In this document: positions 7,785 through 18,370 of the stretch, piece after piece
Numbering within the stretch: the stretch's first letter is position 1
How the letters are laid out: each line of letters opens with the position of its first letter
NCBI GenBank assembly: GCA_903929485.1
Contig: CAIYUY010000187.1
Location: 1 to 34,767, forward strand
DNA length: 34,767 nucleotides
Origin: an uncultured Desulfuromonadales bacterium
Lineage (GTDB): Bacteria; Desulfobacterota; Desulfuromonadia; Geobacterales; CAIOGM01
Reading direction: 5' to 3'
Notes under the pieces: generated by a model
What the model was told of the DNA's origin: nothing
Seen by the model: the letters and a program-made list of their open reading frames with translations, nothing else
The model's database searches: none
Position numbers and translations under genes: made by a program

Positions 7785-10295
7785 ATGAAACGCTATTTCA
7801 CCGAACATGTGCAAAACCGGCTCCGGGAAGAGATACTGGACGCCGGCGGCAATGAAGTCTTTTTCCTGGGGCGGACCGACGAGGCGAAGATCGTCATCGA
7901 CGTGGAGCCGCTGGCCCGGGGAAACCGGGACGCCGTGGCCGCCATCATGATCACCGCCGCCTACGGCGATGTGGTCATCCATAACCATCCCTCCGGTCTC
8001 CTGACCCCCTCGGAAGCGGATATCGGGGTCTCTTCCCTGTTCGGCAACCGCGGGGTCGGTTTCTACCTCATCAACAACGATGTCACAAGCTGCTTCCAGA
8101 GTGTCCCCCCCTTTGCCCGGAAGGAGCTCATCCCCCTCTCCTACCCCGAGATCCAGGGGCTCTTCGGCCCGGAAGGGACCATCGCCCAAAAACTCCACGG
8201 CTATGAATTCCGGGAGGAACAGGTACGGATGTGCTTTGCCGTGGCCGAGGCGTTTAACAGCGGCCGGATCGCCGTCATCGAGGCGGGCACGGGAACCGGC
8301 AAGTCGCTGGCCTACCTCCTCCCCGCCATCTTCTGGGCGCTGCGCAACAAGGAGCGGGTCGTCGTCTCCACCAACACCATCAATCTCCAGGAACAGCTGA
8401 TCAGGAAGGATCTCCCCTTTCTGCAATCCATCATCAAGGACAAATTCCGGGCGGTCCTGGTCAAGGGGAGGAGCAACTACCTCTGCCTCCGGAAGCTGGA
8501 AGGGATCAAGGTTGAGCCGGCCCTCTTTCCCGACGAGCATGCCACGGAGATGCAGGCGATCATTGAGTGGAGCGCCAAGAGCGCCGAGGGGTGCCGCAGC
8601 GACATGAGTGTCCCCCCCAGGGACGAGCTCTGGGAGGAGGTGGCCTGCGAGGCAGACCAGTGCGGCCGGGTCAAATGTCCCTGGTATACCAAATGCTTCT
8701 TCTATTCCGCCCGGCGGGAAGCAGCCGGAGCCGACCTCCTGGTGGTGAACCATGCCCTCCTCATGGCCGATGTGGCGGTCCGCTCCGAGACCGGCTACGA
8801 ATCAACGGCGGTGCTCCCCCCTTTTTCCCGGCTCATCTTCGACGAGGGACACCATCTGGAGGATATCGCCACCAGCTTCCTCTCCAGCCAGGTCTCCCGC
8901 TACGGACTCCTCAAGACCCTGGCGGGGCTGCAACATCCCCGGAGAGCCCAGAAGGGGCTCCTCCCCCGACTGTCGGCTCTTCTCTCCCGCGACCTCCCCG
9001 ACAGCATGGAAGGACTCTTCCATGAAGTTGCCGGCATCGTGGAGACAATCCTCATCCCCGGGCGGCTGATCCTGGCCGACGCCGTCACCTCCACCATGGA
9101 CGGCTTGGCCCTGGGGCTCCTGGAGCAGCTGCGGGTCCCCAAGGAGCGCCACGGCGAGTACAAGCTCCGGCTTATCCCGGCGCTCTACGGCACCGGCTTC
9201 TGGAAGGAAACCGAGGAACGGACAGAGGAGCTGGCGCGGCGGATGAACGACTATGTGGCGGCCCTGGGGCGGCTCTTCAAATCCTGCGACAAGATACCGG
9301 AGGAGCTCCGGGAGAAATTCTCCGGCCTCCTCACCGACCTGAAGGGGGTTCGCGGAAGACTGGAGGTGACAGTGGAGAACCTGGCCGCCTTCACCCTGCG
9401 GGGAGAGGAGTCCTGCCGCTGGTTTGAGCTGAAGAGCGGCGGGCGGGGGATGACGCTGAAGCTCTGCGTCTCGCCGCTGGAGATCGCGGCGGCCTTCAAG
9501 GGGACGGTGCTGGACCGGTTCCGCACCGTGGTGGTGACTTCGGCCACCCTGGCCGTGGGGGAGAGCTTCTCCTTCCTCAAAAAACGGACAGGGATCGCCC
9601 TGGCGGCCCCGGAGCGGGTGACGGAACTCCTCCTCCCCTCCCCCTTCGACTACCAGCGGCAGGCCTTCGTGGGAATTCCCTCGGACATCGCCGAACCGAC
9701 CTCCTCCGGCTTCGACGCGATTCTTGAGCCGCACATTTTGGAGGCGCTCCTGGTCTCCCAGGGGAGAGCCTTCGTCCTCTTCACCTCCTACGATCTCCTC
9801 CGCCGGGTCTACGACCGGCTGGCCGTCCGCCTGGCTGCCGAGGGGCTTACCACCCTGAAGCAGGGGGAGATGAACCGGAGCCTCCTCCTTTCCCGCTTTC
9901 GGAAGGAGAAGAACGCGGTTCTCTTCGGTACCGATTCGTTCTGGGAAGGGGTAGATGTGAAGGGAAAGGCTCTGGAATTGGTGATCATCACCCGGCTCCC
10001 CTTCCGGGTCCCCACCGAACCGGTTCTGGAGGCTCGCTCGGAGCATATCGCGGCGGGAGGGGGGGATCCGTTCCTGGAGTACACCGTCCCCCAGGCGGTG
10101 ATCAAGTTCAAGCAGGGGTTCGGCCGGCTGATCAGGAGCCGCGACGACCGGGGGGGGGTCCTGCTCCTGGACAGCCGCGTCCTTTCCAAGAACTACGGCG
10201 GAACCTTTCTCCGCTCTCTCCCCCCGGTGGAGATCATCAGCGCCCCCGGGGCGGAGGTCTATCGCCGGATGCGGGAGTTCTTCAAGGAGTCGTGA
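7785..10295 (+). CDS. JAMM/MPN metallopeptidase-like domain fused to a DinG/XPD-family helicase
   Basis: An 836-residue fusion. The N-terminal ~110 residues form a JAB/MPN domain with the complete JAMM zinc signature HNHPSGLLTPSEAD (His66, His68, Ser76, Asp79) and a candidate Glu at residue 24, as in RadC-related proteins. A superfamily 2 DinG/XPD helicase follows: Walker A EAGTGTGKS (166-174), four cysteines at 288, 293, 298 and 304 suited to a 4Fe-4S cluster, the DEGH box (353-356), VVTSATL, and the C-terminal motif VLFGTDSFWEGVD. DinG resolves R-loops and forked DNA. No clear ribosome binding site precedes the ATG at 7785, so the start is less certain than the frame. It stands alone on the plus strand. 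A run of nine G bases at 10150-10158 lies inside the frame, which is intact. Confidence 0.9.
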   Translation: MKRYFTEHVQNRLREEILDAGGNEVFFLGRTDEAKIVIDVEPLARGNRDAVAAIMITAAYGDVVIHNHPSGLLTPSEADIGVSSLFGNRGVGFYLINNDVTSCFQSVPPFARKELIPLSYPEIQGLFGPEGTIAQKLHGYEFREEQVRMCFAVAEAFNSGRIAVIEAGTGTGKSLAYLLPAIFWALRNKERVVVSTNTINLQEQLIRKDLPFLQSIIKDKFRAVLVKGRSNYLCLRKLEGIKVEPALFPDEHATEMQAIIEWSAKSAEGCRSDMSVPPRDELWEEVACEADQCGRVKCPWYTKCFFYSARREAAGADLLVVNHALLMADVAVRSETGYESTAVLPPFSRLIFDEGHHLEDIATSFLSSQVSRYGLLKTLAGLQHPRRAQKGLLPRLSALLSRDLPDSMEGLFHEVAGIVETILIPGRLILADAVTSTMDGLALGLLEQLRVPKERHGEYKLRLIPALYGTGFWKETEERTEELARRMNDYVAALGRLFKSCDKIPEELREKFSGLLTDLKGVRGRLEVTVENLAAFTLRGEESCRWFELKSGGRGMTLKLCVSPLEIAAAFKGTVLDRFRTVVVTSATLAVGESFSFLKKRTGIALAAPERVTELLLPSPFDYQRQAFVGIPSDIAEPTSSGFDAILEPHILEALLVSQGRAFVLFTSYDLLRRVYDRLAVRLAAEGLTTLKQGEMNRSLLLSRFRKEKNAVLFGTDSFWEGVDVKGKALELVIITRLPFRVPTEPVLEARSEHIAAGGGDPFLEYTVPQAVIKFKQGFGRLIRSRDDRGGVLLLDSRVLSKNYGGTFLRSLPPVEIISAPGAEVYRRMREFFKES

Positions 10296-10304
10296 CAGTG
10301 GCGC

Positions 10305-10341
10305 GGGGAGTGGGGACTGGGATTACCGATCCCCACTCCCC
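10305..10341. terminator. Hairpin between converging helicase and chemotaxis receptor genes
   Basis: GGGGAGTGGGGA (10305-10316) pairs perfectly with TCCCCACTCCCC (10330-10341). It lies nine bases after the dinG-like stop and eleven before the receptor stop on the other strand. There is no long T run on either side, so it may be a repeat serving as a weak bidirectional terminator. Confidence 0.55.
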
Positions 10342-10352
10342 AGTCCCGGCCT

Positions 10353-12707
10353 CTAAAACGTTTCAAACTGGCTGTCCAGATCATCGTGAGCGTTCATGAC
10401 CAAATGGTGCCCCCCGGCAACCGGCGCCATGGTCTTGGGTTTGGCATAGCCGATGGCCCTTTTCACCGGCGCCTTGGGGAGAGCCCGGGGAGGTCGAGCC
10501 ATGACTCGCGTGGGGTGGCTCCTGGCCACATCGCCAATCTTGAAGAAGGCCACCGCCCCCTGGAGCTGTTCGGCCTGGGAGGAAAGCTCCTCGGCGGTAG
10601 AGGCCATCTCCTCGGCGGCGGAGGCGTTCTGCTGGATCACCTGATCCAGTTGCTGAATCGCCTTGTTGATCTGCCCGGCGCCGGAATCCTGTTCCCTGCT
10701 GGAAGCGTTAATCTCCTGCACCAGCTCCGAGGTCTTCTGAATGTCCGGAACGATGCGGGAGAGCATCTCCCCGGCCCGTTCCGCCACATCCACGCTGGAA
10801 GCGGAAAGTTCGGAGATCTCCCGGGCCGCCTGCTGGCTCCGCTCCGCCAGCTTGCGTACCTCCGAGGCCACCACGGCGAATCCCTTGCCATGCTCTCCGG
10901 CACGGGCCGCTTCGATGGCGGCATTGAGGGCCAGCATGTTGGTTTGCCGGGCGATCTCTTCGATGATGGTGATCTTCCCCGCGATCTCCTGCATGGCGAT
11001 CACGGTCTTGGCCACGGCCTTCCCTCCCGCCTTGGCGTCGTCCGCTGATTTGACGGCTATTTTTTCGGTCTGCTGGGCGTTGTCGGCGTTCTGCCGGATG
11101 TTAGCGGTCATCTGTTCCATGGAGGAGGAGGCCTCCTCGGCGGCGGCGGCCTGTTCCGATGCCCCTTGGGAGAGAGTCTCGGCCCCGGAACTCAACTCCA
11201 GGGAACCGGCGGCTACGTTGTCGGCGGCGGACTTGACTTCGCTCACCACCGAAGTGAGCTGTCTCACCATGGTGATGAGGGCCTTCATCAGCTCGTCGTT
11301 TTCCGAGCGCGGGGTGAGCTCCACCATCAGATTCCCCTGGGCCACCTCCCGGGCGCCGACGGCGATTCGGTGCAGCGCCTCTATGAGGATGTTCAGATTA
11401 TTCTTGATCTCGTTGAAGTCACCCTGGTACGTGGCGGTGATGAGCGGCGGCATATCCCCCTTGGAGATCCGGGCAACGTAATCGGCGGCCATGTTCAGGG
11501 GAACAATAACGGCATCCAGGGTATCGTTGACCCCCTGCACAATCTTCCTGAAATCCCCCTGGTGTCGGGTAGCGTCGGCGCGGCTGTCCAGGTTCCCGGC
11601 CACGGCGGATCGGATCAGGGTATCGGTGTCCATCGCCAGGGAGTTAACCGCTTCGATGCAGACGTTCAGATTGTTCTTTACCTCGTTGAAGTCACCATTG
11701 TAGCTGTCGGTGATCTTGGGGGGGATATCCCCCTTGGAGATCCGATCCACGTACTCGGCCGCCACGTTCAAGGGGCCGATGACAGCGTCCAGGGTTTCGT
11801 TGAAGCCGACCACGATGTTACGGTATTCTCCCTGATGCTTGCCGGCGTCGGCCCGGGTCGCCAGTTTCCCGGCCACCGCCGACCGGCTCAGCATCCCCGC
11901 GTCGGCCACCAACGCCCTGATGGTCGCCACCATGGTGCTCATGGCCACGAGGAGGCTGTCATCCCGCTTTCCTTTCGTATCGATCTCCATGGAGAGATCA
12001 CCCACCGCCACCTTCCTGGTAATTGCCACGACCTCCAGGGGGTCTCCACCCAGTTGCCCCTGGACGATGCGGGAGATGAAGATCCCCAAACCAACGGCCA
12101 GTAGCGCGCCGATAACGGTCAGCGTGAGGGTAGAGCGGGTGGCGGTACCCGCCAGGAGTGCATTGCTTTGGGCCGTCACCTTCCCCTGGGTGATTTTGGC
12201 GTCCACCAGCTTGTCCAGGGCATCATAGGCCGCCATGCCGGCGGTTTTCACCTCTCCGTCCATGAGCACCTTGGCCTCGGCATCCTTATCCTGCTCGGCC
12301 AACAGCAGCAACGGTTCCAGGGCCGTCTTGTACTGCTTCCAGGCATCGGTGAAGGTCGTGAAGAGCTTGCGCCCCTCTTCCGTGAGAATCGTCTTCTCAA
12401 GGTTGACTCCATCTTTCTCCACCGAGCTGATTAATTCACGAATTTTATTTATATGAATCTTGTTTTTTGCCGGATCACTCTCCAAGATCGTGTCCCGTAC
12501 GGCAACACGGATCAGCAGGTACGTGCAGGTCATGTTCTGCAGTTCACCCAACGGCACCGTGATCTTCTCGTAGAGCTTGGTGTCCTCGTCCTCGATCTTG
12601 TGAATGTTCACGACCCCGATCAAACCGATGAGCCCGGCGATGATCGCCACCAGGATAAAGCCGCTGATCAGTTTCGTACCGAGTTTCAGATCGTAGTACC
12701 ATTTCAT
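10353..12707 (-). CDS. Methyl-accepting chemotaxis protein with repeated HAMP-like modules
   Basis: A 784-residue membrane chemoreceptor that signals through CheA/CheW. The first transmembrane helix is at about 10-32. A periplasmic four-helix-bundle type sensor region (about 35-185) and a second transmembrane helix (about 190-212) follow. The cytoplasmic part begins with a HAMP segment ([22 protein letters not shown]), then three similar ~90-residue HAMP-like modules carrying RADA-HQG-(E/D)(Y/F)R and ISKGD-PP-IT motifs. The signalling domain contains the conserved hairpin tip [20 protein letters not shown]. The protein ends QFETF, matching the x-[FWY]-x-x-[FWY] pentapeptide that tethers CheR/CheB. 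AAAGGAG lies six bases before the ATG. A TATAAT box on the minus strand at 12734-12729 may be its -10, though no good -35 is seen. Confidence 0.93.
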   Translation of the reverse strand: MKWYYDLKLGTKLISGFILVAIIAGLIGLIGVVNIHKIEDEDTKLYEKITVPLGELQNMTCTYLLIRVAVRDTILESDPAKNKIHINKIRELISSVEKDGVNLEKTILTEEGRKLFTTFTDAWKQYKTALEPLLLLAEQDKDAEAKVLMDGEVKTAGMAAYDALDKLVDAKITQGKVTAQSNALLAGTATRSTLTLTVIGALLAVGLGIFISRIVQGQLGGDPLEVVAITRKVAVGDLSMEIDTKGKRDDSLLVAMSTMVATIRALVADAGMLSRSAVAGKLATRADAGKHQGEYRNIVVGFNETLDAVIGPLNVAAEYVDRISKGDIPPKITDSYNGDFNEVKNNLNVCIEAVNSLAMDTDTLIRSAVAGNLDSRADATRHQGDFRKIVQGVNDTLDAVIVPLNMAADYVARISKGDMPPLITATYQGDFNEIKNNLNILIEALHRIAVGAREVAQGNLMVELTPRSENDELMKALITMVRQLTSVVSEVKSAADNVAAGSLELSSGAETLSQGASEQAAAAEEASSSMEQMTANIRQNADNAQQTEKIAVKSADDAKAGGKAVAKTVIAMQEIAGKITIIEEIARQTNMLALNAAIEAARAGEHGKGFAVVASEVRKLAERSQQAAREISELSASSVDVAERAGEMLSRIVPDIQKTSELVQEINASSREQDSGAGQINKAIQQLDQVIQQNASAAEEMASTAEELSSQAEQLQGAVAFFKIGDVARSHPTRVMARPPRALPKAPVKRAIGYAKPKTMAPVAGGHHLVMNAHDDLDSQFETF

Positions 12708-12821
12708 GTCAGGCTCCTTTGTCTACTCATTATACCTATTCACATGCATTTCTACTCTCAAAAATCATTAAATGCAATAACGGATAAGGATAAAGATAAT
12801 CGTACAAAGGAGAAATCAGAT

Positions 12822-12872
12822 AAAAAAAAGGGGGGGGAACGGACATCATCTCCGCTCCCCCCCCTTTTTTTT
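12822..12872. terminator. Strong bidirectional rho-independent terminator after groEL
   Basis: Eight A then eight G bases (12822-12837) pair with eight C then eight T bases (12857-12872) around a short loop with partial extra pairing. On the minus strand it follows groEL by 28 bases and has a T tract on the exit side; on the plus strand it is symmetric. It separates the groESL operon from the chemoreceptor gene. Confidence 0.88.
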
Positions 12873-12899
12873 GTTTAAAACAGCTGCCGCAGGAATTTC

Positions 12900-14558
<1,659 letters not shown>

Positions 14559-14634
14559 TTATCCTCCGTGTCGGTTTGATTGATCTGCTGTTTTTGAGGG
14601 CCGTTTTTTTGCCTGACCCGGATAAATTCGGACG

Positions 14635-14925
14635 TTATTTTTCCACAACGCCCAGGATGTCGTCTTCCCTCATGATAAGGTAGTCCTGACCTTCCAGCTT
14701 GATCTCGGTACCGGAGTACTTGCCGAAGAGCACCTTGTCCCCCACGTTTACATCCATGGGGATGATCTTGCCGTCTTCAGTTTTCTTTCCCTTGCCGACT
14801 GCCACGACTTCGCCCTGCTGGGGTTTTTCCTTGGCGGTGTCGGGGATAAAGATGCCGCCGGCGGTCTTGGTCTCTTCGTCAACCCTCTTGACGATAATTC
14901 TGTCCTGCATCGGTCTCAAATTCAT
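14635..14925 (-). CDS. groS: Co-chaperonin GroES (10 kDa)
   Basis: A full-length 96-residue GroES, the heptameric lid for GroEL. It starts [14 protein letters not shown], carries the mobile-loop region [20 protein letters not shown] (about 17-36), and has [16 protein letters not shown] and [14 protein letters not shown] near the C-terminus, all typical of the family. An AGGAG-like ribosome binding site precedes the ATG. It is the first gene of the operon, behind a CIRCE operator and a sigma-70 promoter. Confidence 0.99.
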   Translation of the reverse strand: MNLRPMQDRIIVKRVDEETKTAGGIFIPDTAKEKPQQGEVVAVGKGKKTEDGKIIPMDVNVGDKVLFGKYSGTEIKLEGQDYLIMREDDILGVVEK

Positions 14926-14976
14926 GCTTCTTACTCCTTTCTTCAGGTGGTGGTATGGATATGAGTGGGGAAAAAA

Positions 14977-15003
14977 TTAGCACTCAGAAGCTCCGAGTGC
15001 TAA
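14977..15003 (-). promoter_or_regulatory. CIRCE operator of groESL (HrcA binding site)
   Basis: A perfect match to the CIRCE consensus: TTAGCACTC (14977-14985), nine bases, GAGTGCTAA (14995-15003). CIRCE is the binding site of the heat-shock repressor HrcA. It overlaps the likely transcription start and lies 52 bases upstream of the groES start codon, so HrcA repression of the whole operon is expected. hrcA itself is not in the window. Confidence 0.97.
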
Positions 15004-15011
15004 CGATAAGG

Positions 15012-15040
15012 AATATAACTACCCCATAAGAAAAAATCAA
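15012..15040 (-). promoter_or_regulatory. Sigma-70 promoter of groESL
   Basis: On the minus strand TTGATT (15040-15035) and TATATT (15017-15012) are spaced by 17 bases, and transcription would begin at about 15005, inside the CIRCE element. The layout is the classic HrcA-controlled promoter. No sigma-32-like promoter was recognised. Confidence 0.8.
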
Positions 15041-15080
15041 GTGTTCCGTAAAAAAAATTTCTGGGGGGGCGCGGGGGGCG

Positions 15081-15353
15081 TCAGCGTTTCCGCCGGGCCA
15101 CCTCTTCCTGGTGGAATTTCTGGAAGAGAATATCATATTCCCGACTGCCGGGGATCTTGGGAGGACGATAGGAGGCAAGTTTTACCCGAACGGCGTCATC
15201 GATCTCGTCCCCCACCTCGAAATAGTGACCGACGGCGTCCTTGACACACTGAAGCGACCGGCGTTCGTCGCCCAGATCGGCCAGGTCATTTTTCCAGAGG
15301 GCGTTGATGATCAGGTGGGCCAGATGTGATACGCGGTCTTCGGAGATATGCAT
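15081..15353 (-). CDS. DUF507 family protein (second copy)
   Basis: A 90-residue soluble protein of unknown function resembling DUF507, small acidic/basic helical proteins often found as adjacent pairs in Geobacter and relatives. The segment MHISEDRVSHLAHLIINAL is the family N-terminus, and the C-terminus GSREYDILFQKFHQEEVARRKR is also typical. The start is the ATG at 15353, because a longer frame to 15416 would run into the heptad repeats upstream. It follows a paralogue (15444-15728) on the same strand. No ribosome binding site is obvious. Function unknown. Confidence 0.82.
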   Translation of the reverse strand: MHISEDRVSHLAHLIINALWKNDLADLGDERRSLQCVKDAVGHYFEVGDEIDDAVRVKLASYRPPKIPGSREYDILFQKFHQEEVARRKR

Positions 15354-15363
15354 GTATGAACCC

Positions 15364-15438
15364 GTGAATGGTGAAGGGTGAAGGGTGAAGGGTGAAAAAG
15401 ACTTTGATCTTTTCACCTTTCACGTTTCACCATTCACA
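15364..15438. repeat. Heptad GTGAANG repeats with inverted second arm
   Basis: GTGAATG and three consecutive GTGAAGG units, then GTGAAAA, are followed after about 15 bases by TTCACCTTTCACG and TTTCACCATTCAC in the opposite sense. The outer GTGAATGGTGAA and TTCACCATTCAC are exact reverse complements. The array lies between the two DUF507 genes and could form a hairpin in their shared transcript. Confidence 0.82.
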
Positions 15439-15443
15439 TGTTT

Positions 15444-15728
15444 TTAAAGGACTATTTTCCGTTCCTTGGCCAGTTTTTCCTTTACCATCCGGAGCATCTT
15501 CGGCTTGTCGATGTCGCCGCCGCCACCCATGGAGCGAAGGGTCTGCTCCAGGAGACGCTCGGCGTCTTTCTCCAGGTCGGCTTCCTGCCGGATATCGGCG
15601 GCAATAGCGCTCTTCATGGAGGCCAGAGCCTTTCCCCGCTCAACCTTGAGAGTCATCAACCCCTCGTGGTCCAGCGCCGTCAACACCTGCTCGGCCAATC
15701 TCGCTATCTGCTCTTCTCTCAGTCTCAT
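15444..15728 (-). CDS. DUF507 family protein (first copy)
   Basis: A 94-residue helical protein starting MRLREEQIARLAEQVLTAL, similar in layout to its neighbour at 15081-15353 (N-terminal MxxxExxxxxLAxxxxxAL, short central link, charged C-terminal helix KMLRMVKEKLAKERKIVL). The start at 15728 has GGAG five bases upstream; an extension to 15773 is unlikely. The pair probably forms one transcript interrupted by heptad repeats. Function is unknown. Confidence 0.82.
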   Translation of the reverse strand: MRLREEQIARLAEQVLTALDHEGLMTLKVERGKALASMKSAIAADIRQEADLEKDAERLLEQTLRSMGGGGDIDKPKMLRMVKEKLAKERKIVL

Positions 15729-15830
15729 GGGCACTCCGTGAAGGCATTCTAGCGAACCTTTGGAAAATTGCAAGAATAATCAATTGATGAATGAGGATCA
15801 GCTCTTCAGCAACAGGATAAATATCACAAT

Positions 15831-15977
15831 CGCTCGATCCGGGAGAGGGAAAATCAGCGCGGCGGTCATACCTCCATCATCGCCGTGACTGCCCGCGCCC
15901 TGCACAAGGAGCGAGACCGTATCATGAGCCAGGGATTTGACGGCTACACCACCAAACAGTCAATTGGCATGAGATAA
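15831..15977 (+). pseudogene. Remnant of a response-regulator receiver domain
   Basis: On the plus strand a short frame reads SIRERENQRGGHTSIIAVTA, continuing RALHKERDRIMSQGFDGYTTKQ, then a stop at 15975. This is the C-terminal third of a receiver domain: 'IIAVTA' is the Thr strand, the region 'KERDRIMSQGFDGY' matches KGDRERCLAAGMDGY, and TTKQ stands where the conserved KP motif should be. There is no start, no phospho-acceptor half and no DNA-binding or kinase part. It looks like a leftover of a hybrid kinase or response regulator gene. The rest of the 15729-16140 spacer holds no other gene; TTGACT at 16036 could be part of a promoter for the next gene. Confidence 0.72.
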
Positions 15978-16140
15978 TCTATCAAAACAAAAACATTCCA
16001 CCGCTCTAACTAATTACTTTTCTATAAACAAAGAGTTGACTTTTTGTTGTTTCCGGCCCTTAAGTATTCATCTCAACTCTCCCGGATAAGCGGCCATCTC
16101 CAAAGAACGGATACCACAAACTGTCCGACCGGGATGACCG

Positions 16141-17232
16141 ATGGAGATAGAAGGGAAAATAGCCACAATGATCGATCCATCCGCCATCCTGAACGCAGCC
16201 ATCCTGATCGTCGACGATCTCCTTCCCAACGTCATCCTACTCACACGAATGCTGACCGCGGCCGGCTACAGATCCATCACGTCAACTCTCGATCCCTGTG
16301 AGGTCTTCCAGCTCCATCGTGAAAACCGGTACGACCTCATCCTGCTGGACGTCATGATGCCCGGCATGGACGGATTCCAGGTGATGGAGGGGCTCAAGGA
16401 GCTTGAACCGGACGGCTACCTTCCGGTGTTGGTCATCACCTCTCAACCGGGTCACAAGCTGCGCGCACTCCGGACCGGGGCAAAAGATTTCATCAGCAAA
16501 CCGTTTGAACTGGCGGAGGTGCTGGCTCGCGTCAGCAACTTGCTGGAGATGCGCTTGACGCACAAGGTACTGCACAATTACAACGGGGCGTTGGAACAAC
16601 GGGTGAGCGAAAGGACCGCCGATCTTCAGGAAAGCTACCTGGAAACCATTTTCATGATTATTAGAGCGGCGGAATTCAGAGACAACGACACCGGCGCCCA
16701 CCAGCGACGGATCAGCTATTCATGCCGGGAGCTGGCAGTGAGACTGGGCCAGAGCAAAGAGGATGTTGATCTGATCTTTTTCGCCAGTCCCATGCACGAT
16801 ATCGGCAAAATAAGTATCCCCGACGTTATCCTGCTCAAGGCGGGGGGCTTCACTCCGGAAGAGTGGGGAATCATGGAGGGGCACACCTTGATCGGTGCGA
16901 AGATCCTGGGAAACAGCAAGTCTCCCTACCTCAAGGCAGGCGCTGAAATTGCCCTGAATCATCACGAACGTTGGAACGGCGGAGGGTATCCCAACGGCAA
17001 ACAGGGTGAAGCTATCCCCCTGACGGCCCGCATCATGAACATATGCGACATCTATGACGCCCTCCGAAGCAAGCGCCCCTACAAGACCACCTACGACCAT
17101 CTGAAAGCCATGGAGATCATCACCCACGGCGACGGCCGCACCATGCCGGAACATTTCGATCCGGCTGTCTGGTCTCTCTTCGTGCGCCACCACCAGACTT
17201 TCAATGACATCTTCATGGAACAGTCGGTTTAG
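16141..17232 (+). CDS. Response regulator with receiver and HD-GYP output domains
   Basis: A 363-residue two-component output protein likely to hydrolyse cyclic di-GMP or a related dinucleotide on phosphorylation. The receiver domain has the acidic pair Asp25-Asp26, phospho-acceptor Asp70 (LILLDVMMPGMDGF), Thr100 and Lys120 (ISKPFE). A coiled-coil-like linker leads to an HD-GYP domain with the HD pair at 219-220 (MHDIGKISIPD), HHERWNGGGYP (274-284) and the later DIYDALRSKRPYK. The metal ligands and GYP are kept, so it should be active. An alternative start at 16168 (MIDPSAIL) is also possible; neither has a strong ribosome binding site. No partner kinase is adjacent, though a receiver remnant lies just upstream. 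Confidence 0.93.
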   Translation: MEIEGKIATMIDPSAILNAAILIVDDLLPNVILLTRMLTAAGYRSITSTLDPCEVFQLHRENRYDLILLDVMMPGMDGFQVMEGLKELEPDGYLPVLVITSQPGHKLRALRTGAKDFISKPFELAEVLARVSNLLEMRLTHKVLHNYNGALEQRVSERTADLQESYLETIFMIIRAAEFRDNDTGAHQRRISYSCRELAVRLGQSKEDVDLIFFASPMHDIGKISIPDVILLKAGGFTPEEWGIMEGHTLIGAKILGNSKSPYLKAGAEIALNHHERWNGGGYPNGKQGEAIPLTARIMNICDIYDALRSKRPYKTTYDHLKAMEIITHGDGRTMPEHFDPAVWSLFVRHHQTFNDIFMEQSV

Positions 17233-17320
17233 CGCCTCCGCTTGCCTGTTGCCTCCACCGGCCATCTCTGGTACTGTAACCCCCTATGATTTTTACTCTC
17301 GCCACACTCCGGAGATAGCC

Positions 17321-18331
17321 ATGCTCATCGTCATGAACCATACGGCAGGACCAGCAGAGATCCAGGCGGTTACGGGCGCCGTGGAGAGGATGGGACTGAC
17401 TGCCGCCCCCATTCCCGGCAGTGAACGGACCGCCATCGGCGTCCTGGGGAACAAGGGGTACGTGGATGACAGCACCATCCGCGACCTGACCGGCGTCCAG
17501 GAAGTCATTCATGTCTCCAAACCGTACAAACTGGTTTCACGGGATTTTCATCCGGAAGACACCATCGTGAAAGTGGGGTCGGTGGAGGTGGGCCAAGGGA
17601 AACGGCCGGTGGTAGTGGCCGGACCTTGTGCCGTGGAGAGCGAAGAGCAGATCATGAAAACCGCCTGGGCCGTGAAAAAGGCCGGAGCGGATATGCTGCG
17701 GGGGGGGGCTTTCAAGCCACGCACCGGCCCCCATACATTCCAGGGGCTCCGGGAAGCGGGTTTGCTCCTTCTGGCTCAGGCAGGAAAAGCAACGGGACTT
17801 CCCGTCGTCACCGAGGTCATGAGCCCCGACAACGTGGGACTGGTAGCCGAACATGCCGACCTCCTTCAGGTGGGGGCACGCAACATGCAGAACTTCGACC
17901 TCCTCCGGGAACTGGGAAAAATACGGAAGCCGGTTCTTCTAAAACGGGGGATGAGCGCGACCCTGGAGGAGTTCCTGGCTGCCGCGGAATATATTCTGGC
18001 CGAAGGGAATAACAACGTCATCCTCTGCGAACGAGGGATCCGGACCTTCGAAACCGCCACTCGCAACACCCTGGATCTGGCCATCGTGCCGCTCATCAAG
18101 GAGCTGTCACATCTCCCCGTCATGGTTGACCCGTCCCACGCCACGGGAAGGAGAAGCCTGGTTCCACCCATGAGCAAGGCCGCCATCGTGGGAGGCGCCC
18201 ACGGCATCCTGGTGGAGGTCCACCCGGAGCCGGAAAAAGCCCTCTCAGACGGCGCCCAGTCCCTCACCGTACCCGGCTTCGAAAAACTGATGGAGGAGTT
18301 GAGGAGGTTGTCCACGTTCCTCGGTTTCTGA
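17321..18331 (+). CDS. aroF: 3-deoxy-7-phosphoheptulonate (DAHP) synthase
   Basis: A 336-residue type I-beta DAHP synthase, which condenses phosphoenolpyruvate and erythrose 4-phosphate in the first step of the shikimate pathway. Residues 1-75 form the ferredoxin-like regulatory domain seen in Thermotoga-type enzymes. The TIM barrel starts at VVVAGPCAVES (metal-ligand Cys103). It carries RGGAFKPRTGP, LLKRG, CERGIRTFE and MVDPSHATGRRSLV, with catalytic and metal residues in place. The ATG at 17321 has GGAG six bases upstream; a longer frame from 17204 is ruled out by that site. It is a single gene here, followed by a palindrome that could act as a terminator. A nine-G run at 17700-17708 lies within RGGAF. 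Confidence 0.95.
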   Translation: MLIVMNHTAGPAEIQAVTGAVERMGLTAAPIPGSERTAIGVLGNKGYVDDSTIRDLTGVQEVIHVSKPYKLVSRDFHPEDTIVKVGSVEVGQGKRPVVVAGPCAVESEEQIMKTAWAVKKAGADMLRGGAFKPRTGPHTFQGLREAGLLLLAQAGKATGLPVVTEVMSPDNVGLVAEHADLLQVGARNMQNFDLLRELGKIRKPVLLKRGMSATLEEFLAAAEYILAEGNNNVILCERGIRTFETATRNTLDLAIVPLIKELSHLPVMVDPSHATGRRSLVPPMSKAAIVGGAHGILVEVHPEPEKALSDGAQSLTVPGFEKLMEELRRLSTFLGF

Positions 18332-18340
18332 TTTTTCCAC

Positions 18341-18368
18341 GTAGGGGCGAATAATTATTCGCCCCTAC
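18341..18368. repeat. Perfect 28-base palindrome, GTAGGGGCG family
   Basis: GTAGGGGCGAATAA (18341-18354) is followed directly by its exact reverse complement. It lies between the converging aroF and TPR genes. The adjoining bases 18369-18400 look like a degenerate second copy (GATTATTCACCCCAACG, then GATTATTGCCCCTACGG), and these form the end of the TPR gene. It may act as a terminator for aroF, but it is one of several family members in this window. Confidence 0.88.
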
Positions 18369-18370
18369 GA

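Noticed and set aside
8802-10046. 414-residue open frame on the minus strand.
   Set aside because: Antisense to the DinG-like gene; composition is low-complexity (Gly, Glu, Pro, Arg) with no recognisable domain.
15364-15438. Possible CRISPR array from the regular repeats.
   Set aside because: The units are seven bases, contiguous without spacers, and reversed in the second arm.
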